Source of the DNA: Anaerolineae bacterium
Lineage (GTDB): Bacteria; Chloroflexota; Anaerolineae; Aggregatilineales; Phototrophicaceae
Direction: 5' to 3'
DNA: 64,000 nucleotides
Assembly: GCA_019912965.1 (NCBI GenBank)
Contig: JAIOHM010000158.1
Location: 1 to 64,000 of the forward strand
A program made the position numbers and the translations under genes. Of the stretch, positions 8,503-15,827 are shown in pieces (position 1 is the first letter of the stretch; each line of letters begins with the position of its first letter). Below the pieces are notes generated by a model. The model saw only the letters and a list, made by a program, of their open reading frames with translations. It ran no database searches and was not told where the DNA came from.

Positions 8503-9141
8503 GTGAACAGCCTCAACGCACTTGTGATGGATCCAAATATTGTTTATGTTGTGCTGGTCGTCGGATTATGGGCAACGGTTACTGCCGCCTACATTCCCGG
8601 CACTGGCATCGTGGAAGGTATTGCGGCGATTGCTGTCATCGCGGCGATGGTGGCGCTGATAGGACTGCCAACGCAGTGGATCGCAGCCATTCTGTTGATG
8701 GTCGGTGTGTTGAGCTTCCTGCTCATCCCCTTCCTCAATCAGCGTTGGGCGCGGCTTGCCGAAGGCGGTCTGGTCTTGCAGGTGATCGGCAGTCTGTTCC
8801 TGTTTAACGGCTTGCAGGTTTCGTGGCTGTTAATCGGCTTTATGATTGTGGTATCAATTGCGTATCATCGTTTAGCCCTGCTGCCGCTGCTGGAAAAAAC
8901 CCGCAATCAGTCCGCCGTGATTGATGATAACGGCCAACTCATCGGTTCGACCGGGCGCGTTGTAAAACCGTCTGAAAAAATCGGCGCGAACCATGTCGGC
9001 TCGGTCAACATTAACGGTGAACAATGGACAGCGTACAGCGATCACCCCCTGCGTGTTGGGGAACAGGTTATGGTGATCGAACGCGAAGGACTGCAACTTT
9101 ACGTCGAAGGTGTTAAACACAAACAGGCACCACAGAATTAA
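8503..9141 (+). CDS. NfeD-family membrane protein
   Basis: A 212-residue protein with four to five hydrophobic helices in residues 10-130 and a soluble C-terminal OB-fold of about 70 residues (GSTGRVVKPS onward). This is the truncated NfeD form, without the N-terminal ClpP-like serine protease of long NfeD. NfeD proteins pair with SPFH/stomatin proteins in membrane microdomains, and the SPFH gene follows here after 14 bases. The start is a GTG with GAGG ten bases upstream; an ATG at 8527 is a possible alternative. Function beyond membrane organisation or stress response is not shown. Confidence 0.85.
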   Translation: MNSLNALVMDPNIVYVVLVVGLWATVTAAYIPGTGIVEGIAAIAVIAAMVALIGLPTQWIAAILLMVGVLSFLLIPFLNQRWARLAEGGLVLQVIGSLFLFNGLQVSWLLIGFMIVVSIAYHRLALLPLLEKTRNQSAVIDDNGQLIGSTGRVVKPSEKIGANHVGSVNINGEQWTAYSDHPLRVGEQVMVIEREGLQLYVEGVKHKQAPQN

Positions 9142-9155
9142 CTTAGGAGGAATGC

Positions 9156-10109
9156 ATGGACGAATTATTGGGTGGTCAGGCATCATTGATCTTGTTGGTC
9201 GTTGGTATTCTGCTGTTATTCTGGCTGCTATCGCGGTTAATCCGCATCGTGCCAGAAACCGAACGGCTGGTCGTGCTCTCGCTGGGGCGCTACGCCGGAA
9301 CGCGCGGGCCGGGGGTTGTCATCGTCATCCCGGCGATTGAGCAGGCGCGCAAAGTGGATGTGCGTGAACGCTTTCTGGACATCCCCTCGCAGACCGCCAT
9401 CACCAAAGACAACGCGCCGATTGCCATTGACTTTCTGGTCTACTACCGGGTGGTTGAACCCAAACTGGCCGCGCTCACCGTTGAAAATGTGGTCAGCGCC
9501 ACCGTCAACATTGCCACCACCACCCTGCGTGCCGTCATCGGTGACATCAGCCTGGACGATGTGCTGGCGAAGCGCGATCAGATTAACGATACCCTGCGGA
9601 TCAAGCTGGATGAAGTGACTGAACGCTGGGGCATGAAGATCACCACCGTTGAAATCCGCGAAATTCAGCCGCCGCGCGATGTTCAGGACGCCATGAACCG
9701 CCAGATGACCGCCGAGCGCGAACGCCGCGCCACCGTTACGCGAGCCAGTGGTGAACGGGAAGCCGCAATTGCTGTTGCTGAAGGTGAAAAGCAGGCTGCT
9801 ATTCTGCGTTCTGAAGGTGTGAAGCTGTCCGCAGTTCTGGAAGCCGACGGTGAACGGGAAGCCCAGTACCTCCGTGCTCAGGGTTTTGCAATGGCCTTGA
9901 AAGCCATTTCCACGCAGGCGAAGGATGTTGATACCAACACGCTGGCACTGCAATATCTGGATGCCCTGCGGGTTGTGGGCAGCAGTCCTTCAACCAAATT
10001 TATCCTGCCGATGGAATTGACTTCTCTGGCGCAGCAGTTAATTGGCACGATGACCAATAACAATAACAACAATCAGACTCCGCGCGAGAATACCCCAAGC
10101 GGGGATTAA
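9156..10109 (+). CDS. SPFH/Band 7 (slipin/stomatin-like) protein
   Basis: A 317-residue protein. An N-terminal hairpin or TM helix (residues 8-28) is followed by the SPFH core (RIVPETERLVVLSLGRY onward). Next is a helical Ala/Glu-rich coiled coil with repeated GEREA/AEGEKQAA units (about 190-240), then a polar Asn-rich tail. A strong AGGAGG precedes the ATG. Such proteins oligomerise into membrane rings and usually partner the NfeD protein encoded just upstream. The gene ends 23 bases before a strong terminator. Confidence 0.92.
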   Translation: MDELLGGQASLILLVVGILLLFWLLSRLIRIVPETERLVVLSLGRYAGTRGPGVVIVIPAIEQARKVDVRERFLDIPSQTAITKDNAPIAIDFLVYYRVVEPKLAALTVENVVSATVNIATTTLRAVIGDISLDDVLAKRDQINDTLRIKLDEVTERWGMKITTVEIREIQPPRDVQDAMNRQMTAERERRATVTRASGEREAAIAVAEGEKQAAILRSEGVKLSAVLEADGEREAQYLRAQGFAMALKAISTQAKDVDTNTLALQYLDALRVVGSSPSTKFILPMELTSLAQQLIGTMTNNNNNNQTPRENTPSGD

Positions 10110-10131
10110 CGCCCCGGATAGAGCCATCATG

Positions 10132-10165
10132 AAGCCCGCCTCTCAATGGAGACGGGCTTTTTGTT
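10132..10165 (+). terminator. Rho-independent terminator of the nfeD-SPFH operon
   Basis: AAGCCCG pairs with CGGGCTT around an inner TCTC/GAGA stem and is followed by a run of T with one G. It sits 23 bases after the SPFH stop codon. Confidence 0.85.
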
Positions 10166-10203
10166 TATAATCGGCGCAGGTTCAATAATTAAGGATACGC
10201 CCC

Positions 10204-10983
10204 ATGTCCCAAGCCCTCACCTACAGCAGTTACCTTCGCGTGGATGAACTGCTCTCCCTTCAGACACCCAAAAGCAGCGGCCCGGAACATGATGAAATGC
10301 TGTTCATCATCATTCATCAGGTCTACGAACTGTGGTTCAAACAGCTTTTGCACGAACTGGATTATGCCGGGGAACTGCTGCGGGCCAACGATACCGCGCG
10401 GGTGAACCATACCATTCATCGCGTGCTGACTATCCTCAAAACCATCGTCGCGCAGATCGATGTACTGGAAACCATGACTCCGCTGGAATTTAACTCGTTC
10501 CGCAATTTTCTGGAAAGTGCCAGCGGTTTTCAGTCGGCACAGTTCCGCGAAGTCGAATTTCTGATGGGTTACAAACGCCCCAATATCGCCCATCATTTCC
10601 CGGACGAGGTGCAGGAACGCTTGCAAAACCGCCTTCACCAGCCATCGTTGTGGGATGCTTTTCTCCGCTATCTGGTGCTGAATGGGTATCCCATTCCCGC
10701 CGAGGCGCTGAACCGGGATGTAACGCAGGCGGTCGCAGAATCGTCGGGGGTACAAGCCGTTTTGATTGATGTCTACCGCCGGGATGCATCCGTCAGCGGT
10801 GTGTGTGAACGCCTGCTTGATCTGGATGAAGGAATGCAGGAATGGCGCTACCGTCATGTCAAGATGGTTGAACGCACCATCGGCATGAAACGCGGTACAG
10901 GCGGTTCGTCCGGTGTTGAATATCTCCGCAGTACCCTCAAATCCTTCTTCCCTGACCTGTGGGCGATCCGGTCGCAGCTTTAG
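10204..10983 (+). CDS. kynA: Tryptophan 2,3-dioxygenase
   Basis: A 259-residue heme dioxygenase that opens the indole ring of L-tryptophan to N-formylkynurenine. Family motifs are the N-terminal HDEMLFIIIHQVYELWFKQ helix, the PLEFNSFRNFL region, a His in YRHVKMVERTIG that matches the axial heme ligand, and the substrate-loop GTGGSSGVEYLR. The length is near the short bacterial TDO forms. The ribosome binding site AAGGA lies eight bases before the ATG. No kynureninase or formamidase gene is adjacent, so the rest of the pathway must lie elsewhere. Confidence 0.93.
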   Translation: MSQALTYSSYLRVDELLSLQTPKSSGPEHDEMLFIIIHQVYELWFKQLLHELDYAGELLRANDTARVNHTIHRVLTILKTIVAQIDVLETMTPLEFNSFRNFLESASGFQSAQFREVEFLMGYKRPNIAHHFPDEVQERLQNRLHQPSLWDAFLRYLVLNGYPIPAEALNRDVTQAVAESSGVQAVLIDVYRRDASVSGVCERLLDLDEGMQEWRYRHVKMVERTIGMKRGTGGSSGVEYLRSTLKSFFPDLWAIRSQL

Positions 10984-11083
10984 GCAAACAACCGGAAAAT
11001 ATGGCCTGTTACCCGATTACAGCTTCGTAACCTGTTCGGGTATCTGCACAAACCACACAATTCCATCTACGCACGAGAACGGC

Positions 11084-11089
11084 TATAAT
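11084..11089 (+). promoter_or_regulatory. Possible -10 box before the ABC exporter operon
   Basis: A perfect TATAAT lies 130 bases upstream of the ABC ATPase start, in the 235-base gap after kynA. The matching -35 position (TTCCAT) is poor. The long leader between it and the ATG shows no recognisable riboswitch. Confidence 0.35.
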
Positions 11090-11218
11090 GCGCCCCCGGT
11101 CGTTCGTGAAAACGGATTCATCAAACGCTCAGGATTTTTTCATCCAGACGCGTTAATTTACCGAGTTGCGTTTTCAAACCTCCTCCAACTTAAAGAAAGA
11201 GTAGGTAGGACTCTTCAT

Positions 11219-12184
11219 ATGATTGAAGTACAGGATTTAGTGAAAAATTATGGCCCGGTAACGGCTGTGAAGGGCATTTCCTTCATCGCCCAGCCGGGAC
11301 AGGTGACGGGTTTCCTGGGGCCAAACGGCGCAGGGAAGACCACCACCATGCGGATGTTGACGGGCTTTTTGCCCCCTACATCCGGTAAAGCGCTGGTCGC
11401 GGGCTTCGATGTGTTCGATCAGAGCATGGAAGTTCGCAAGCGTGTCGGCTATCTGCCGGAAAGTGTACCGCTGTACCGCGACATGACCGCCCTCAGCTAC
11501 CTGATGTATATCGGGGAAATCCGGGGTGTTCCCCGGCGGCGCGACAAAGCGATGGAAACGCTGGAACGGGTTGCCCTCACCAGCCGCGCCAACAGCCGCA
11601 TTCGCACCCTGTCAAAAGGGATGCGGCAGCGTGTCGGTTTGGCCTCAGCGCTTCTCCACGATCCCGATGTGCTGATTCTGGACGAACCCACCATCGGCCT
11701 CGACCCCATTCAGGTGCTTGAACTGCGTGAAGTCGTTCGTGATCTCGGCAAGCACCACACCGTCCTTTTCAGCACCCACATCCTCTCCGAAGCGGAACAA
11801 ATCTGCGACAAAGTGGTCATCATCAATCAGGGACAGATTATTGCTCAGGGTGCGCCCAGCGAACTCCGCAGCAATCTGGAACGCGGCGGGCGTGTGCTGC
11901 TGCGCGTCAATGTCCCGCCGGAAGTGGCCTTGTCTGCTGTTCAGGCCGTGCCGGAAGTTTCTCATGCCGAAGTTAATCTGGATAGCATCGTGGCGGCTCC
12001 GGCTCAGATTGGGATTGATCCCCGTCCGGCCATCGCCCGCGCGATTGTCCAGCAAGGCTGGGATTTGGTCGAACTCCGCCCGTTGGCTGTGAATCTGGAA
12101 GAAATCTTCCTGGAACTGACGCGCCAGCAGGTCGTGGCGGATGTGCCCACCGAACCTGAACTGGAAAGTGAGGTTGTTCAATGA
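11219..12184 (+). CDS. ABC transporter ATP-binding protein (GldA-like)
   Basis: A 321-residue ATPase with Walker A GPNGAGKTT, signature LSKGMRQRV, Walker B LILDEP and the H-loop STHIL. The C-terminal extension of about 90 residues is typical of ABC-2 exporter ATPases. The ATG at 11219 is chosen because GGTAGGA lies just upstream and the protein then opens as the family does (MIEVQDLVKNYG). The open frame extends back into kynA without family similarity. It is the first gene of a four-gene operon with ATGA overlap to the permease. The layout matches the gliding-type GldA/GldF/GldG exporter, although gliding itself cannot be read from it. Confidence 0.9.
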   Translation: MIEVQDLVKNYGPVTAVKGISFIAQPGQVTGFLGPNGAGKTTTMRMLTGFLPPTSGKALVAGFDVFDQSMEVRKRVGYLPESVPLYRDMTALSYLMYIGEIRGVPRRRDKAMETLERVALTSRANSRIRTLSKGMRQRVGLASALLHDPDVLILDEPTIGLDPIQVLELREVVRDLGKHHTVLFSTHILSEAEQICDKVVIINQGQIIAQGAPSELRSNLERGGRVLLRVNVPPEVALSAVQAVPEVSHAEVNLDSIVAAPAQIGIDPRPAIARAIVQQGWDLVELRPLAVNLEEIFLELTRQQVVADVPTEPELESEVVQ

Positions 12185-12933
12185 GACAGATTATCGCGGT
12201 TTATAAGCGCGAACTCGGTTTGTATTTCCGTTCTCCGGTGGCCTATGCCATCGCTTTTGCCTTAATGCTGTTCTTCGGCCTTCTGTTCAGCAACAGCGTG
12301 AACAGCGCCAACGGGCAAGCGCCTGCCGACGGCGTGAACTTCGTGCCAAATTTGCTCACCTTCCTGTTGTTTTTGGTCGGGCCGCTGCTCACCATGCGTT
12401 TGCTGGCGGAAGAAACCCGCGAAGGCACACTGGAAGTGTTGATGACGCTGCCGATGAAAGAATCGCAGTTCATCATCGGCAAGTTCTTCGCCGTCTGGAC
12501 GTATTACACCATCGTCCTGCTGTTGACCGTTATTTACCACATCATTCTGACTGATGTTGGCGTGCCGGATATGGGACGCGCGTTTACCATGTATCTCGGT
12601 GCATGGCTCTACGGTGGCGCAGTGCTGGCGATCACCATGATCTGGTCAGCCGTGACCGAAGATCAGATCGTCGCGGCCTTCCTCGGTGCGGCGACTGTGC
12701 TGGTGCTGTATCTGGCAGAAGTGGCCGCCGCGTGGGTTGCCAGCCTGCCCAATCAGTCCGATGTATCTGGCCTGACCAATTTTGTGCGTGAAATCGGTTT
12801 GCAGGCGCACTATGAAGCCACACTGTTGCAAGGCATCATCCGTGCTGAAGATATTCTGTACTTTGTATTCATGATTATTGCGGCGTTGTTCATCACGACC
12901 CGCATTGTAGAAGTGAGGCGGTGGCGTTCATGA
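12181..12933 (+). CDS. ABC-2 type permease (GldF-like)
   Basis: A 250-residue integral membrane protein with six predicted helices. It opens with the conserved YKRELGLYFRSPVAYA segment of ABC-2 permeases. It overlaps the ATPase stop by ATGA and its own stop overlaps the next start. It should form the membrane channel driven by the preceding ATPase. Confidence 0.88.
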   Translation: MRQIIAVYKRELGLYFRSPVAYAIAFALMLFFGLLFSNSVNSANGQAPADGVNFVPNLLTFLLFLVGPLLTMRLLAEETREGTLEVLMTLPMKESQFIIGKFFAVWTYYTIVLLLTVIYHIILTDVGVPDMGRAFTMYLGAWLYGGAVLAITMIWSAVTEDQIVAAFLGAATVLVLYLAEVAAAWVASLPNQSDVSGLTNFVREIGLQAHYEATLLQGIIRAEDILYFVFMIIAALFITTRIVEVRRWRS

Positions 12934-14612
12934 CCACTCAAAATCCAACCCCCGACCAACAAGAACCCTTTATCCCGCCGTCATACATGCTCATTCTGGC
13001 GGGCGTGGGTTTGTTGATTGCGCTGCTAGTCGCCTTCACACAACCAACCTTCACCGTCATCGGATGGGGTGGCCTTGGCATCATGCTGCTGTCGTTGCTG
13101 GGCTGGGTGTTTATGGCTCCCGATCAGGCACGCGCCATCCTCACCGGACGCACTGCGCTCTATGGCTCAACCACCGTGATCGTTACGGTGCTGGTGCTGG
13201 TCGCCCTGATCGGCATTTACGCCGTCGTCAAAGGGCGCAATATCCGTGTTGACCTGACCCAGCGCGATACCTTCTCTCTCAATGAACAAACGCGGCAGGC
13301 TGTTGCTTCGCTGGCAGTTGAACCGAACATCCCCAGTATCAAAATTCTGGCTTTCTACAGCGCGGCACAGGCCAGCCGCCGCGATCAGGACAGCCTGCTG
13401 TTTGATGACTATCAGGAAACCAGCGGGGGCAAGATCACTTACGAATTTATTGACCCCGACCGCAGCCCGGTGGAAACCCAAACCTACAGCGTGACCCGTG
13501 CCGGGCAGGTTGTTGTTGCCCCGGTGGGTGCGGATGGTCAGCCCGATGCGGCCAAGGCGCAGTTGGTGGATTTCCTGAGTCAGGAAGAACTCTCCAACGC
13601 CATTCTGCGGGTAGCCGCCTCCGGTGATTTCCGTGCCTACTTCCTCTCGGTTGAAGATGGTTTGGCGCTGGAAGATACCGGCGCGACGGGTCTTTCTGAC
13701 CTGAACGACGCGCTCACGGATACCTTCAACTGGAAGACTCAGGAAGTCAATTATGTCGATCTCGCCAACCCGGCGGGCACAATTACCTTGAATGACCCGC
13801 TGGCAAACGGCGAAGTGCTGGTCATCGTGGGCGGCAGCAAACCGTTCAGTGACGAACAGATCAAGTTCATCAGCGATTATGTCGATGCGGGTGGCGATCT
13901 GGTTGTACTGGCCGCACCCATCAACGACGACAGCACTCCCACGCTGGCGACCGCCGATAATCTCAACACCTATCTGTTCGAGAAATTCGGTATGCGGTTC
14001 ATCAATAACGTGGTTGTTGACGAGGCACAGGCTTTCGAGACACCTTTCTCGCCCGTCGTCACCGACCTGGATAGTACCCAGTTCATCACCAGCGTGGTTG
14101 CCGGTCAGTCGCTTCTGGTGTTCGCCCTGCCGCGCTCGATTGAAGTAGCTCCCACGCTGCCGGAAAATGTCACCGTGACTGAACTGGCGCGCAGCGGTGT
14201 GGATTCATATGCCAAGACCGATCCTGCCCTCCTGCAAGCAGATACGCTGGAAGTCGCTGAAACCGACGCGAAAGGCCCGTTTGTGCTGGCCGCCGCCGCG
14301 GAAAACGCCCAGACGGGTGCGCGCGTGGTGCTGATCGGCAGCATGTTCCTTCCGGCTAACCAGTACAACTCCTTCAATGTGGGCAACACCACCGTCATGC
14401 TCCGCAGCATCGCCTGGGTGACGCGCTTTGACGAATTCTTTAACGAAATTCAGCAGTTGGATGCCCAGCAGCGCCCGGAAGATACGCCGATTTTCGTGGA
14501 TTCGCAGAAGAGCCGCAACATCAATTTCGCGGTGATCATCGCGCTCCCGTTCGGCATTCTGGCGATTGGGTTCCTGGTATGGTGGAATAACCGCGAACGT
14601 GCGCGCGCGTAA
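12930..14612 (+). CDS. GldG-like ABC-associated auxiliary protein
   Basis: About 560 residues. Two N-terminal TM segments (about 18-60) and a third near 85-108 are followed by a long extracytoplasmic domain containing RVDLTQRDTFSLNEQT, the hallmark of GldG/DUF4350-like proteins. One TM helix sits at the C-terminus, followed by a short basic tail. The ATG at 12930 is preferred because it overlaps the upstream TGA exactly as the other junction does; a GTG at 12921 is possible. The role in export is by family analogy. Confidence 0.82.
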   Translation: MTTQNPTPDQQEPFIPPSYMLILAGVGLLIALLVAFTQPTFTVIGWGGLGIMLLSLLGWVFMAPDQARAILTGRTALYGSTTVIVTVLVLVALIGIYAVVKGRNIRVDLTQRDTFSLNEQTRQAVASLAVEPNIPSIKILAFYSAAQASRRDQDSLLFDDYQETSGGKITYEFIDPDRSPVETQTYSVTRAGQVVVAPVGADGQPDAAKAQLVDFLSQEELSNAILRVAASGDFRAYFLSVEDGLALEDTGATGLSDLNDALTDTFNWKTQEVNYVDLANPAGTITLNDPLANGEVLVIVGGSKPFSDEQIKFISDYVDAGGDLVVLAAPINDDSTPTLATADNLNTYLFEKFGMRFINNVVVDEAQAFETPFSPVVTDLDSTQFITSVVAGQSLLVFALPRSIEVAPTLPENVTVTELARSGVDSYAKTDPALLQADTLEVAETDAKGPFVLAAAAENAQTGARVVLIGSMFLPANQYNSFNVGNTTVMLRSIAWVTRFDEFFNEIQQLDAQQRPEDTPIFVDSQKSRNINFAVIIALPFGILAIGFLVWWNNRERARA

Positions 14613-14624
14613 GGAGATTCAAAC

Positions 14625-15416
14625 ATGCGTTTAGACCGTAACACGCTGATTTTGATCGGCGTTTGTGCGATTGTGATTATCGCCGTGATCGTCCTCGGTG
14701 GACAGCCCGGTGCTGCGCCGGATGTGACCCCCACTGCACAGGCAGAGGGCGCGGGGCCGCTGTTCCCGGCTATTGCCGATACGGGTACACAGGGCGATAT
14801 TGTCCGCTTTGAAGTCCTCAACAACACCGATGGCTCAAAGGTCGTCATGACCAAAGACGATGCCAATGTCTGGACAATATCCGAAGCCACCAATGCCCGC
14901 GATCTGGCGACCGACCAGACTCAGGCCGTCGGCGCGATGAGCATTCTGGCCTCGCTTTCGGCCATCGACCGCTTCGAATCCGACCAGCCGCTTTCGGCCT
15001 TCGGTTTGGAAACACCCTTCTATACCTTCACCCTGACGGCCAAAGATGGCACGACCTATGTGGTGAAGATCGGCGCTCAGACGGTTGCCAACCCGCGCTA
15101 CTATGCGCTGGTGGGGGATACAACCACACCCATTTACTTGCTGCCGAAAGACTTGGTAGATGGTCTGATCAGCGAGATTTCCAACCCGGCTTATGTCCCG
15201 GCACCCACGCCAACCGCGACCGCCACCAGTACGCCCAACCCCTTCAGTGAGGTTGAGCAGACTGCGACCGCCGCCGTCGAGCAGGCGCAGTTCTTCGCCA
15301 CCCTGACCGCTACCGCGCAGGGTACAGGTGCGCCGGAACTTACCGCTGAAGCCACTGCCGAAGCCACTGTCGAAGCCGCTGCTGAGGCCACCGCCGAAGC
15401 GACCGCCTCGCCGTAA
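14625..15416 (+). CDS. DUF4340 domain protein with Ala/Thr-rich tail
   Basis: 263 residues. An N-terminal TM anchor (7-25) is followed by a DUF4340-type domain (about 45-190, including DGTTYVVKIG). A Thr/Pro linker leads to an Ala/Glu/Thr tail of repeated EATAEAT units encoded by near-identical 12-base repeats (15,340-15,413). AAGGAG precedes the ATG. It follows the GldG-like gene by 12 bases, as in many such exporters. The tail is probably an unfolded stalk, and its repeat number may vary between strains. Confidence 0.8.
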   Translation: MRLDRNTLILIGVCAIVIIAVIVLGGQPGAAPDVTPTAQAEGAGPLFPAIADTGTQGDIVRFEVLNNTDGSKVVMTKDDANVWTISEATNARDLATDQTQAVGAMSILASLSAIDRFESDQPLSAFGLETPFYTFTLTAKDGTTYVVKIGAQTVANPRYYALVGDTTTPIYLLPKDLVDGLISEISNPAYVPAPTPTATATSTPNPFSEVEQTATAAVEQAQFFATLTATAQGTGAPELTAEATAEATVEAAAEATAEATASP

Positions 15417-15433
15417 ATCATCTTTTCTCGCAG

Positions 15434-15499
15434 GGGCGCAGCCTGTTGCGCCCTAAATAATCATCTTCAAAGGGGAGGGCCAAAACCTTCCCCTTTTTT
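15434..15499. terminator. Double-hairpin terminator between convergent genes
   Basis: The first stem, GGGCGCA/TGCGCCC, is at 15,434-15,453. A second, AAGGGGAGGG with a one-mismatch partner at 15,486-15,495, runs into TTTTTT. It ends the exporter operon and lies at the 3' end of the oppositely oriented XRE gene. Confidence 0.85.
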
Positions 15500-15734
15500 A
15501 TTTCCCGGCCTCAGTTTCCACCGCCTCCAAATACAATAAATCCGCGATGGTGCAGTTAAAATACGCACACAACCTGGCGATCACCCGACCGTCGAATTGA
15601 TTCACCTCGTTTTTCATCCACCGGGCAATGACCTGTTCCATTACCCCAATAGCCGCTGCGATTTCCTTTTGGGTAATGCGCCGCCGCAGTTCACGCTCTT
15701 TATCCTTTGTCAGGATACGCGCGTATACACCCAA
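15498..15734 (-). CDS. Small XRE/Cro-type HTH regulator
   Basis: A 78-residue protein that is essentially one helix-turn-helix domain: ITQKEIAAAIGV is followed by QVIARWMKNEVNQFD, then a dimerisation helix. It matches compact YozG/HTH_26-type regulators in size. It is convergent with the exporter operon. No target can be named. It may be an orphan regulator or the antidote-like half of a lost pair, but no toxin gene is adjacent. Confidence 0.8.
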   Translation of the reverse strand: MGVYARILTKDKERELRRRITQKEIAAAIGVMEQVIARWMKNEVNQFDGRVIARLCAYFNCTIADLLYLEAVETEAGK

Positions 15735-15827
15735 TTAGGTTTGCTACAGGTTCATGTGCCGTTCCTGCACGGTTCGTAATACGCGTAATGTAACCTGATA
15801 CCGCCTGTTTATCAGGCGTACAATCAA

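Noticed and set aside
10913-11218. N-terminal extension of the ABC ATPase
   Set aside because: Overlaps kynA, has no ATPase similarity, and a good ribosome binding site precedes the ATG at 11219.
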